Assembly: GCA_037157565.1 (NCBI GenBank)
Contig: JAZHRO010000026.1
Coordinates: forward strand, 30,246,501 to 30,310,500
DNA: 64,000 nt
Direction of reading: 5' to 3'
From: Thalassia testudinum
Lineage: Eukaryota > Streptophyta > Magnoliopsida > Alismatales > Hydrocharitaceae
This document shows, in pieces, positions 9,964 through 21,155 of this stretch. The translations under genes and the position numbers were made by a program. Positions within the stretch are counted from its first letter, which is position 1; the number at the start of each line of letters is the position of its first letter. The notes under the pieces were generated by a model, which saw only the letters and a program-made list of their open reading frames with translations, was not told the origin of the DNA and ran no database searches.

Positions 9964-11148
9964 AGGCAAGGCGACTTTTGATTTCATCTATAACATACTA
10001 TTTTTGTGTGCAGGATTAAACCAAAGAAGCGGCGAACGGATCAAAGCGGGTGCTGCGGAAATCAGGTGCACACATTGCTATTAGAAATTCGGTCAGAAAG
10101 TAAGTGTTCTCTTCAAAATTAAATAGCCATGTTTCTATTGCTCTAAAAATCTTGAAATTTGGACGAGAATTAGATTTTTAAGTCATCTTTCCAACGCCAC
10201 CATTCCCAAAAATAAATTCCATTTGTGAAATTTTTAAAAATTCGTGTAGATATGTGTTAGATTGCTTAAAAATAGAACTTCTATGAACTTTGAAAATCAA
10301 TTCTGACAAACATACAAATTAGATTGACTTAAAATTTGTGTGGTGTGAAAGATAATCAAATTAGCTTTCAATATCATATTTTTACAAAATTTTTGAAGCA
10401 TATTTGATATCGCTTCCAACAGAAAAACCAACACAGGGTCTAAATTCCAGATTTGACCCTTTGCTGGTTAAAAATTCATAACTAATTGTTGGGAATAGTA
10501 AAAATTCTGAAAAAAATATTCTCTGAAAAGCTTATTAAAAATGGAATCTTCTTGATAAGTTTCAAATCATTTGAATTCCATCTTTACTTGAGAGTTTATG
10601 TTTGATTTGTGGTCTTTAATTTGAAACAACTTAAAAGCGCATAAGCCAATAGGGCCACATTGAACTAACTTGGACCCTAACGAGTCCAAAAGTTAGTCGG
10701 TGAGGTGAGTCACCTTGTTAACCGCCCACCATAAATACTACATTGAAAAGGCAGGTTAAAATTCACAAAGAACACATTAAATAACCTGCATTTGGCTTGA
10801 AACTACTGAGTAGTTTTAACCTTTCTTGCAAAACCTGGTGTCTAAGGTTGCAGGGTAGCGTCAAACGACTGATGCTGCGGGGTAATGGAACTGGAGGCGA
10901 AAGTCGAAGGAAGAACCTTCCTCATAGTCCCCTCGTAACCAACCTGGCCGGGTTAGCCTGAGAGGCAGGAATTCTTTGCAGTCGGTCTCTCGCCGAATTT
11001 TCTTCAACTTGAACTTGAACGAAAAATTTGGTCAACTAATTTTAAGGACTAATTTGATTACAAGGCCCTTGCCTTGTTCTGCCACTAGTCCCTTGTAACT
11101 AGTGTAAGGTTACTCGGACCCTTCTGGTGTCCTTTGACCATCTTAATC
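9964..11148 (+). other. Long 5' leader of element A
   Basis: About 1.2 kb without a convincing frame. It is AT-rich from 10100 to 10800, then becomes more GC-balanced ahead of the first ATG. Such long leaders are usual in Athila/Tat elements. I see no splice or packaging signal that I can defend. Confidence 0.5.
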
Positions 11149-12046
11149 ATGGACCCATACTCCTTCTCGTCTTACCATTATCAGGATTCTCCTGCCCCAA
11201 TGTCTTACGGGTGGGAGATTGCTCCTCATTATTCAGATACGCATGGTCCTCAGGCCTGGGATATACCCACCTCAACCTCTTGGACATCCACACAGATCTC
11301 GCAACGCTTAGAGACACTCTCCATGCGGGATCGAGATCTCATCATGATGATTGATTATCTTGATCAGTCCCACCAAAGGCAGGCTCCTACATCTCACAAG
11401 AACCCTCAATCGTCGAACTGATTCAAATAATCCAAGAAGAAAAAGAGGTCAGAAAAAGGGAATATGAAGACTTAAGAAAAATAATTCAAGATGAAAAATA
11501 AAGAACCCAAGACATCACTTCTAGGGGCCTTGAATTTAGAGAGAATGTACCGCAGGTGGATGGTGAGCCACTCAAGGTTAAGGAATCAACCGCAACCTAT
11601 AACTGCATTGAACCCAACCACTACCCTTCTGATTCCCTAGACTAAATCTATTATGACCCTCCATTTTCCTTGAGACTCGCATCTGAGGCCATGTCCACAC
11701 AGATCACCACTAGGGAGCCACCAATAGACTCGCAACTACTTCTCAAACTGCAACAAACAATAGCAAAGTACAAGGACATAGTTGTGAGATATCTACATCA
11801 AATCCAGATCACTACTGATCCAGGGCAGAGACAGACTTTGATTGCAACTGAAGAATCTTTGATGGAAGCCCTTAAAGAACTAGAATCTGTGGCTAGGATG
11901 AATCAACAAGCTCACACACTTCAAGATATACTCCTTTTGCAGTACCAAGTTCAGACTAGCCTAAAAGATTTCAGGGAACTTAAGACGACTTTTAAGGATT
12001 CTTCAACTCACATGCCCGAAGTAGATGATGTAGTGATTTTCAAGTG
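11149..12046 (+). pseudogene. Element A first reading frame (gag position), unknown protein
   Basis: The first usable ATG is at 11149 and begins MDPYSF, with a Tyr/Ser/Pro-rich N-terminus of about 80 residues. Near 11395 the frame shifts. The new frame continues through a strongly charged helix (residues like QEEKEVRKREYEDLRK) with a TAA near 11500 and another near 11644. It then runs open from 11645 to 12046 with a Gln/Leu-rich, helix-prone region. With stops and the shift ignored, this is a single polypeptide of about 300 residues, probably alpha-helical. It sits where gag should be but lacks the gag domain seen in element D and has no zinc knuckle. I do not recognise it. Confidence 0.5.
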
Positions 12047-12047
12047 A

Positions 12048-12901
12048 GAGATGAGATATTGGATGGAATTAAGGGAAATGTTCTTGGCATATCTGAAAAG
12101 AAATTAGTTGAGAGCCCTAGCCTAGAAAATGGTGAGGAAAGTCCTATGATCGATTTTCATTCTAAAAATCCTGAATCTTGGGAGATAGACATAGAGGATC
12201 ATGACACCCAAGACTTGGTACATTCTGAGACTTGGGTATATACACTTAATGAGGCCCATGATTTGGATTATAAGAGATCTGGAGTGGAATTGCCTAAACC
12301 CCTCATGACAAGCTTAGATGATAAATATATTGAAATTCATGAGGATAGTTTTGAATTACCAGAGAATCCAATCGAAGCTGAGAAAGAATCTTCTAAAAAC
12401 TCCATTTCCGATTGTCAGGATAATCTGAAAAATCTGGAGGAATTTTTAGACTTGGAGTTAGACGAATTTATCACAGATTCTTTCGCATCTTCGCTTTTGG
12501 ATATCGAGGATTTCACTAAAGCCACAGAGTAGAAAATGAAAGAATTCGAGGCTTTATTGTATTATGATTCTTCACACCTTGGGGAAAATAAATTTCTGCC
12601 TAGTATGTTTGAGGATTCACATCACGAACAGAATTTGGGCGATCTGTACGAGATTCCTGATCAACCCAAGGATGAGAATGATTTGGGTGAAAATACAGCT
12701 GTTAGGATGGAACACAAAATCATATTTGACACACCTACTCTGCAACCACCAACACCCAGATCCAATCATGAAATGGTTCTTTACACCATTTCTGATTACA
12801 TCACACGGGTCCCTCCATTCCTGTTTCACCACTTTCAGGACTTGTATGACTGGTGTCCCACTTTGGATCCCGCATGGCTGCTACTTGCTCCTTCACTCTA
12901 G
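12048..12901 (+). pseudogene. Element A acidic reading frame, unknown protein
   Basis: An open frame of about 285 codons with one TAG at 12530-12532 directly follows the previous frame with a shift at about 12045. It has no ATG near its beginning, so it was probably fused to the upstream frame. It is very rich in Asp and Glu throughout, for example the FLDLELDEF stretch, with few Lys and Arg, and ends in an aromatic/Pro-rich segment. It has no catalytic motif of protease, RT or integrase. An acidic region after the protease also occurs in element E, but the two do not align by eye. Its retention alongside lost pol is the main reason to look at this element again. Confidence 0.5.
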
Positions 12902-14831
12902 CACCCGGATTTATTTCTCTTGTAGCACCTGGCTACAAACTGTTCCAGGCCTTGCGATTCTATTCTGCCGACCTTGTGGCCTTGGTATTCACGGGCAACT
13001 ACTCTACATTCGTGGCCCGTTGATGACAGTGGAACACATCTTCCTATCTATCTTTAGTCTGTCTCCTGTAGTCATTGATCCATCTGATGAGTTTTGCCCA
13101 GCTGGAGGCGTTAAACTCAGCACGTATACATATATGCATACCATATATACATAGCATATTTCATTTTCGCATACTGTTTTGCATATTGTTCTGCATATTG
13201 TGTATGTCATTGCAGTAATGGCGTAAGCTGAATGATAACTCAGAAGCAGTTCCAGGTGATTTCTATCCACATACACCCAGCCTTATTTCTTTTATTCATA
13301 AATGAGGACATGCAAACACTTAGGCATGGGGGGTAGTTCATAAAAACTGAATATTTTCTACCAACAATTGGGGGGGATTAGATCGTTTTATCAAGAGGTT
13401 TTATTAAAGATTTATTCTTTAGTAAATTCCTAGACTTAGAATCCAGTATAATTTCATACTTGCAGGTAGATTTTGCAATGGATCCTCTGTGAAAATCGAT
13501 AGACATTTCTAGTTTGTTGAAAAGAAGCATCGCTTCTTCTCCTGAACCCTTGGACAACAATCAGGGAGTCAGGTGAACTATCTTCTAGTAGATCCACCAA
13601 AACATATGTGAGGTGAGAGTAGAGAGTACTGGTGCTCTAAGGTTAGTATAAAGAATCTTTAATAATTAAATAATGACACTTGGAGTTGGGCATAGTTTTT
13701 GCTCTCAGTTCTTGCATACTAAATTTGTGAGAAATTCCATACGAGAGCCACCAAATAAGGCAGAAACACAGAAAGCGGGTTCTGATAAAACTGGGACTGA
13801 GGTGGATGGTCACGACCGTCCTCTACGGAATCCTCCGCTGAAGGAGGGTACAGATGTCAAGATCAGAAATACATCGTCCTATCCGTCCCCTACCCGGTGC
13901 CGAGAAGAGACACTTCCATCAAATAAGTCACCTAAAATCCTCTTGGTCATCTCAAAATTCCCCAAGAATGCCTCACGTATAAAAGTACGTATGTCATGTT
14001 GTGCTGAAATACAGCAGTATGTCGTGTTGTGGCATTGTGCTAATAGATTTGCATAGAAAAGAATTGTTTGCTCGAAAAAAAAAGAAGAGAAGAAAAAAAA
14101 ATAAAAGAAAAAAAGGAAGAAGAAGAAGAAAAGGGTGTTATGTAAAATAATTGCGTAATGTGAGTCACGCTAAATGTTTTGAGGCAAAAACACCTACTAC
14201 CCTCAAGAACCACCAAATACAGCTTTAACCTACTTTTTCTGTATTTTTGATCGCCTGAATACGAGCTGAGAAGTCTGACTTAGTCGTAGGGTTATCAGAA
14301 CCTAATTAAAGTGTCTTGCCATGTGAGACCAAATATATTTTCAAATCTGGTGAGATGTGAGCTTAGGAAGAAAAAGAAAAAGAAAAAAAAAATAGAGAGA
14401 GAAGAGTACAAAAGATTAAAGAGAGCATAGTTTTTCTAGCCCCTCTCTAAGTTGATTTATTCAATAATCTAGAAATTTAGATTCTGAAATACTAGTCTCT
14501 AAGAAGCACCAGAAGAGAGTGAGCCACCAAATACAATCCAGTTAACTCAGACATCTCATGCCCAAACCAAACATCGGGGCCAAAATCAGAAAATATTTTA
14601 TAACCCCGAGAGAAGAGGTTCGCCTGTCCCGACAGAATTTTACTAAGGGTCAAGTACAAGTTTTAAATGTATATCAAGTCTTCGCTTGGATCCATTGCAG
14701 AAGCTACTACATTGTATATTCATAGTTATCTGGATTCTGAATTTTTGGATGCAGCAAAAAGAAATAAATCTTTAGTTTAACTCTTGGTAAAATGTATTCA
14801 GTCTTGCACTTGCTAAGGACTAGCAAGATTT
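12902..14831 (+). other. Element A 3' noncoding region
   Basis: This holds the conserved internal G-run block (13300-13335), purine tracts of A and G (about 14075-14135 and 14365-14405) and short frames without support (for example 13673-14056). No envelope-like or pol sequence is visible. Confidence 0.55.
13300..13335 (+). promoter_or_regulatory. Internal polypurine-like conserved block of element A
   Basis: GAGGACATGCAAACAC followed by TTAGGCATGGGGGGTAG matches the blocks in E (1767-1804) and D (25055-25094, minus). It lies about 1.5 kb before the 3' LTR. Confidence 0.5.
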
Positions 14832-14844
14832 AAGTATGGAGGTA
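14832..14844 (+). promoter_or_regulatory. Polypurine tract of element A
   Basis: AAGTATGGAGGTA directly precedes the 3' LTR start TGATTGTG. Confidence 0.75.
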
Positions 14845-16342
14845 TGATTGTGCAGCAATCATAGGTCCTAACTCGCCTAAATTAAGCTAGAACTTAGCTT
14901 AACATGAACATTCTGCATGCATACGCATCGTATTCTGCATCGTAGTTGATAGATGTGTTTTATGTATTAAACTATATTATTTGAGAGGTATTAATGATGA
15001 CAGGTAATCCAGGGCTGTAGATGACTAATCCAACCTTATGGATTTATTCGGAATAACGACGGGAGTCCAACGCATCCAATATCGCATCAATCAGACTCCT
15101 GTAGCACCCTAGGGAGTCCGCAGAAGAGCAAGAGTCAAGGGGCAAATTGAAGAAGATCCGGGTCTCAGATGACAAATCCAACCGTACGGATGGATCCGGA
15201 TCGACGTTCACAGTCCAACGGTGCAAAAATTAACTTAATCGGAGGCTTACGTCATCAGATGTAAAGAGAAGAAGAATGGATGGCTACGATGGCACCACGT
15301 GGCACCATCGCAGCTGCCCCTCGCTGTGCCCCCAACCCCTAAAGGTGCCTTGCCTCGCAGCGTGGGCCGTTGGATGTTCATCCAACGACCATGAACGCGC
15401 CACATCGCCACCCAGAAAAGATTAATATAAATATAATTAAGCATACATTACAAAGGCTGTGCGTGGCGCAATGGCTCGCGCACGCGCCCGCGCTCGCGTA
15501 TACGCGGGGCACGGGTTCCAGCCCGGCACTACGCAGAAATTGGTGGTTGGCAACTGGAGGGTGCGGGCTAGCGCAGATGCGTGATTGGAGGATGTAAAGC
15601 GCACCACTTGGCGCAATTAGAGCGCACTACGAGCGGTACGTGGAACTGCGCGGGTTGCTGCGAGATCTGGAAGGCACGAGAACTACGCGTATGATTTGAA
15701 TGGCGTGATGAGCGTGTGTTTAAGCTTGTCCGATCTTGGCTGAGATGATGAGGTGGGATTTGAAGATGAAAAAATGCGAAGAAGCGATGCGAGCATGCGG
15801 GAGCCGTGCGATGCTGATTTGAGGGTGCAGAGAGCGCCACGTGGCAGCACCAGAATAAATCCACCAAGAAGAAGGATTTGTACGAGAAAAAAAAGTTATA
15901 AAAGGGAAGAAAGGCCTCCCTTTGGAAAATGACTCAACTCTCTCATTCTCTTCCATCTCTCTCTCTTCTTCCCGTATTCTTTGCATTTTCGTTTGACGAA
16001 TCCATTGGGCCACCCTGTCGGATTGCCACTGCTCTCCTCAACCCCTTCAAAAGGCCACCACGAACCACCTGTGATGTCTTCGTTCTGTTATATAAGTAGT
16101 TTATGTTCATGTTATAATTTATTTCAATTCCATGTATGCAATTCATAATGTGATATATATATTGTGGTTCATTATCTCTACTATTTACTAATTAGATTTA
16201 GAACAAGAGCATGAAATCAAAAGCATTTTTCTGCCTCCCTGTGCTCGACCGAGACTCCTAGTTCTGTTAATTTTATTTGTTGAGACGTATTTTGCGTTAT
16301 ACTACGACATATTCATCTTTTACGTAATCTACGCCCCGAATA
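14845..16342 (+). repeat. 3' LTR of element A
   Basis: It is collinear with 8445-9943. It has the same U3 palindrome at 14845-14861, an A-box at 15464-15474 and a degraded B-box GGTTCCAGCCC at 15514-15524, where the A-to-B spacing is 50 because of about 17 extra GC-rich bases. The TATA-like box is at 15897-15904. The hairpin present at 9302-9326 is reduced to fragments here. It ends in TA followed by GACAT. Confidence 0.9.
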
Positions 16343-16347
16343 GACAT

Positions 16348-17381
16348 CATCGGAATCGTGGAGCTTCTGGCCAGAGAGGAGGGAAGAAGGTGAAACCCAA
16401 CCTAGAATCGACTAAGGAAGAGCCTGGGACCTAGGAGACTCTTTATAGGGCTTGAAACCGAGCTCTAATAGGAAGAATCTGTGTGATTGTGTTGAGATTT
16501 GAGAATAAGAACTCTCCAATTTTTCGTGAGCTCGCCTGATCTTGTTGCTTGAAATCAGGATCTAAAACCTTGCTCAAGTGATTCTTCTCCATCTGAATGC
16601 CAATCCCACTAAATTTGGTGGGATTTGGTGTTGATTTGCTGGGGTCTTAGGTCGGTCAAAGATGGTGGTATAGGATTTGACCCAACAATGGTGGTAGTGA
16701 CCTGGATGTGAAGAGAAATTAAGGGGGCTATTTGCAAGAATCCTGAAAGTTAGGGGCCTGACTGAGAGAAACAGAGAATTAAAGGATTGAAATGCAAACT
16801 AGGTCAAGATAGACTTTGATTGGGCCCAAATTTTGGTCTTAACCTAATTTGGACTCAAGGAATCTAGTGGTGAAGTTTATCACTTTTAACCACGTTTGAC
16901 TAGGCAATTCGCACAGAAGCCTAAATTAGGGCAAAATGCTGTCTGAGACTCTGTCCAAGGTCAAAATGGGTTCAAATGGTCAAACCAAGGGTACAAAACC
17001 TCTTAAAATATTTTTCTATGAATTTTAGGAGGCTTAGATGAATTTTATTCTAACCAGAACCTTTTCAATTTAAGAGAGTCTGAAATTAGGGTTTTGGGTG
17101 TTATTTTGGTTCTCGAAACGTGTGAAACCCTGTTTCTGTCTATGTGGACCTACTCTTTTGACTTTAATGCTCATTTGACCTTTAATTAACCCCTGGCAAA
17201 CCTCGTGGTTGTTCTGCAATTATGGTGTGATGTTAAAATTGCAAAATTAGCCTTGTTTTAATGTGTTCTTCTCAGAATGGATTTGAGTGGAATTACAGCT
17301 CTCAGGTGATCATGTAGGAGCATTTGTCACTTGATTTCCACTAATTTAAGTTAGTTATGGCGAATGATGGCGTTACCATCA
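16348..17381 (-). repeat. LTR C' right segment, with U3 terminus
   Basis: This continues 7599-8444 after element A. Near 16800-17300 it shares the blocks CAAATTTTGGT, GACTCAAGGAATCTAGTGGTGA and CCTTTAATTAA with the LTRs of C and D. The U3 terminus is the palindrome at 17365-17381 (plus-strand TGATGGCGTTACCATCA). It abuts copia coding sequence at 17382, so the parent element appears to have inserted into a copia element. Confidence 0.7.
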
Positions 17382-19429
17382 ACTGTCGAACCCAGAAGGG
17401 GTACAAATGCTTTGACCCTATACATAGAAAGCAATATGTGAGTAATAATGTTACTTTCCATGAATCTATTCCCTACTTTTCCACATCAACTCGTTAGCTG
17501 CGTGATGTGGAAATTGCTGCACCTATACCTGTGCCTCCTGTGTCCATGGATGATTTCCAGGCTAGTAGCCACTCGAGCAGTCTGCCAGTTTACTTAGAAT
17601 TGTACCTTCAGATGAAAGAATGTTTAAGGGCTCTACATATCAGAGAGAGAAAGTTACCCACCCCCCTCCTACTCTATCCCTCTTGAGCCACCACAGTCCT
17701 CCCCTAATCAGGTACATGTTGAACCTACTGACAGTACTTCTCCTATTGATGTTTCTCTAGGTACACCTGATGATGATGATCTTCCAATTGTTATTCAAAA
17801 AGCACCTTGCTTATGTGCTCAGTATCATGTAACTGGGAGTGCAGTGTCTACCCACTCCTTAGGTGTTGTGTTTCATGCCTTTACCACTATAGTGTCTACC
17901 TCTGAGATTCCCGCATCTTATCAGTAGGAACTTCTGAATCCACACTGGAAGGCAAGAATAAATGAGGAAATATCTGCTCTTCGTGATAGGGACACCTGGG
18001 AGCTTGCTTCTTTACCGTCTAGCACATAGCTTGTTGGAGCAAGGTCGGTCTTTTCCTTGAAATATAACCTTGATGGATCTATTTCTTGATACAAGGTTCG
18101 TGTTGTGGCCAAAGGATTCACTCAGACTTATGGAGTGGATTTCTTTGACACCTTCTCTGCAGTGGCTCAACTCGCTACTGTTCGCATTCTTATTTCTATG
18201 GCTGCACACTATGGATGGACACTTCATCAGCTAGACGTCAAAAACGCCTTTCTGTATGGCGATCTTCAGGAGAAGATATACATGCACCAGCCCCCAGGTT
18301 TCGAGGTTCAGGGGGAGTGCGTATGTAGACTAGGCAAGGTAATCTATAGCCTTAAGTAGAGTCCTAGAGCATGGTTCCAGCAGCTATTAGAAGCATTATC
18401 TAAGATTGGATTATAGAGGTCTTCGTCTGACCATTCTTTGTTTGTGAGAAAGACTAGTAGGGGTGTTCTAGCTCTACTTGTGTATGTAAATGATCTTATT
18501 CTCACAGGTGATGACATGACTGGTATATCCCAAGTCAAGGAGTATTTGGCATAATAGTTTGTTATGAAGGACCTTGGGAGACTCGGGTACTTCCTAGGTA
18601 TTGAGATTGCCACGAGCAAGTAGGGGATTATTATGTCTCAGAGGAAGTACACTTTAGATATTCTTCAGGAGGCTGGCATGCTTACGTCAAAGGGAGCAAA
18701 TATCCCTATGGATCCAAAGGTTCACCTATTTGATGAGCCTACTCGACTAATGGACAAGAAGGTATATAGGCATCTTGTAGGAAAATTATTCTATTTGACT
18801 ATCACTATGCCAAATATTAGCCATGCAGTGGGTAAGTTGAGTTAATTTCTAGACAGGCCTACATATAAGCATTGGCAAGCAGTAAGTGTTGGGATATATC
18901 AAGGAGGCTCCAGGTTGAGGACTTCTATTCCAGAGAGGGGCTCCTATGACTATTGTTGGGTACTCTGATGTCGACTACATAGGTGATATTGGGGACAGGA
19001 GATCCACCATAGGTTTTTGTACCTTTGTTGCAGGAAATCTAGTAACATGGAGGAGCAAGAAGCAGAGCGTGGTGTCATGTTCCAGTATCGAATCAGAGTA
19101 CTATGCTATGGCACATACTGCTACTGAGATGATCTAGATACGGTCATTATTGAAGGATCTCCACATTACTAGTGAGGAGCCTATGAAGATGTACTGTGAT
19201 AGCAGAGTTGCCACATATATGGCTAATAACCTTATGTTCCACAAACAGACAAACCATGTGGAGGTAAATTGCTACTATACTAGAAGTCTGATTTAGCAGG
19301 GCCTACTTCACACTTCCTGTTTAGCTACGTCAAAGCAAACTGCAAATATGTTCACCAAGCCCCTATCATGCCCTTTGTTTTAGAAGCGTAAAAACAAGCT
19401 GATCATGGTTGATATATATGCTTTAGCTT
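17382..19429 (+). pseudogene. Ty1/copia pol remnant: integrase end, reverse transcriptase, RNase H
   Basis: The sequence begins in the region after the integrase core (about 17382-17480). It goes through a Ser/Pro-rich linker into the copia reverse transcriptase (about 17930-18640) and then RNase H (about 18940-19380). Recognisable parts are the VVAKGFTQTYGVDFFDTFS block (18105-18165), LDVKNAFLYGDL near 18230 and the RNase H end with ESEYYA and FTKPL. Stops occur after SYQ, in the SLK/SPRAW and KLS/FLDRP positions and elsewhere. Many lie where the family has Gln, Arg or Trp codons, consistent with C-to-T or G-to-A decay. The RT active site reads YVND instead of the usual two aspartates, so the enzyme is dead. 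The 5' half of the element is absent from the window. Confidence 0.9.
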
Positions 19430-19570
19430 GAGGGGGAATGTTATGTTATGTTATGAGGTTGTTTGTGTCATTTTTATTTCTTTTTGGAGCCCTGTAATAT
19501 TTTCCCTCACCTCTCTCTATAGAAGAGGTGTAGGGTTTTCTTTACGAAATAAGACGCTTCATTTCCTTCA
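19430..19570 (+). repeat. Copia polypurine tract and putative 3' LTR
   Basis: GAGGGGGAA at 19430-19438 is followed by TGTTATGTTATG, the expected tract-plus-LTR start downstream of copia RNase H. A short LTR is plausible. The right end at 19570 is a guess at a CA dinucleotide, because there is no second LTR to compare. Confidence 0.5.
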
Positions 19571-20550
19571 ACTTAATAGCTTAGTGGTCGCATTCTAACG
19601 TATACATTTGTAACAAATGTACAATGCAATTGTAACAAAAAGAGTGAAAGTTGTAACAAATGGAGAGTCCTGTTGTAACTTGTCTTGATGATATTTTCAG
19701 AAAGTGATTGTGCTAACAACATAGTGAAATCAAAACTTGTAATACATTTATTGTGAATCCAAATCACAAACAAACGTCATGTCTTATAGCTAATATTGCT
19801 AGTGCAAAGGCACCACGATTGTGATTTAGCATTTGCATTTGAGTTCTAAGTTTCAGTTTAATTACAAATGGAAATAAGTGTGTAGGAGCTCAAGCACAAG
19901 TCCATGAAGGAAAGGAGGAACTTGATGATGAAGAAAAGCATCAAGGAGCCCTGTTGATGGAGCCAAAGATTGAAGATCGAGAAAAGCTGTATAGGATAGA
20001 ATATTTTGTTTACATATAATTGTACTTTTTTGTTCTTTATTTCCTTAGAATTTTGGTAAAGGGCCCAAAATATAAGTACGTAGGTCCTAGGAACATTCAC
20101 CTATCCTTAGGACTCTTAGTCAAAGCCTAGAATTATCTTAGAAAGTCATAACAGTAATTAGTCAGCCTTATTAGATGTCTAACAAGAATATCAAACGTCT
20201 GATAATGATTTTTAAGTTGTCTGATAGTTACATTAGACATTCAATAACCTTATATATTGCCTTAAGATTTTAAACACATAGGCTTTAGACAACCAGGCTT
20301 ATAGCCAGACGTCCATAGGTCACTACAAACATCTGGAAACACCTTCAAATGTCTAATTACCTGATCGTTAAGCTAAATCTGCCTTGATCAGAACAAAACC
20401 TTCACAATCACACTTAGGATTATTTTAATATTATTTACAGACATCCAGGCACACTTTCAAACATCTGATAAAGAGACATTAGACCCAAATTATGATTTGT
20501 CAGACCTAACCTGACCGTTAGGTCTTCGGGAATCAATTCTCTGGAGCTAC
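19571..20550. other. Unclassified repeat-like sequence, possibly a copia (SIRE-like) LTR, left part
   Basis: No gene is seen. TTGTAACAAA-type words recur at 19605-19675. From about 20160 the sequence is peppered with decayed AGACGTCTG words (for example ATCAAACGTCTGATAA and CAGACGTCCATAGG). The same texture resumes at 37320 after LTR F, so both belong to one interrupted repeat. Assignment to a SIRE-like LTR rests on general appearance only. Confidence 0.35.
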
Positions 20551-21155
20551 TGATGAGGTGTGGCTTATCATAGCTAAAATGCCTAAGTTAAGCTAGAAAT
20601 TAGGTTAAACATTATCTAATTAATACAATAAATGGGTTAAGTGTGGGAATTAACAGAAATGACCTAAAATATCAAATTTTGGTTAAAAATGCATAATTAG
20701 GCCAATTTATGAGATATTCTATTCATAAATGCAAATTGATGATTCAATTGCCAATTGAACACATTTCTGAGCTCAAAAGTATAAATCAAGGGTTGAATTA
20801 ACTTTTAATAAGTTCAATTAAGTTATTATAAAAATTTGGTTGCATTTGGACATCAATAGGACCTTGTATTGACTTGTTTACATTTAGGCCCTTAATCCAT
20901 AACGTTTCTTAAGCAAAAAGTCGTAAGGGCCTTTATGAAAGCATGTAGGGACTGATCTATTAGCCCTCAGGGGCCATTTGATTACAATTCTTATCACTAA
21001 TGGGTCTTTACACAATTATTCTATCCCTTCACCTTGAGGGAGTCTCCACAAATTCACCAAAACACCTGCACTCGCGAGTACTGTTCCTTCGCGAAGAACA
21101 CGTGCAGCAGCCACCGTCCTTTGTGTGTTCCTTTGATCCAAGGGTTGATCTCAAT
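20551..21155 (+). repeat. LTR F, left segment
   Basis: It begins with TGATGAGGTGTGGCTTATCA and then matches the start of F' at 44994: ATAGCTAAAA, AAGTTAAGCTAGAAATT, GGGTTAAGTGTGGGAAT and so on. It is cut by element D at 21155/21156 and continues at 34610. The D target duplication TCAAT (21151-21155 and 34610-34614) falls in a GATCTCAAT word that is uninterrupted in F' near 45600. Confidence 0.8.

Larger units (their letters stand above)
8445..16342 (+). mobile_element. Element A: complete non-autonomous LTR retrotransposon (7.9 kb)
   Basis: Two LTRs of 1499 and 1498 bp flank about 4.9 kb. The 5-bp target duplication GACAT is at 8440-8444 and 16343-16347. A tRNA-Asp-type primer site follows the 5' LTR and a polypurine tract precedes the 3' LTR. 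In the first about 215 aligned bases of the LTRs I count nine differences, all transitions, so the insertion is not recent. The 3' LTR ends in TA rather than CA. The interior has no recognisable gag, protease, RT, RNase H or integrase, only a gag-position frame with a coiled-coil-like stretch and a long acidic frame. It would depend on an autonomous Athila/Tat partner for replication. It is inserted in LTR C'. Confidence 0.9.

Noticed and set aside
13673..14056. 127-codon frame in the 3' region of element A as an envelope-like gene
   Set aside because: No signal peptide or transmembrane segment, a mixed composition and no support from elements D or E.
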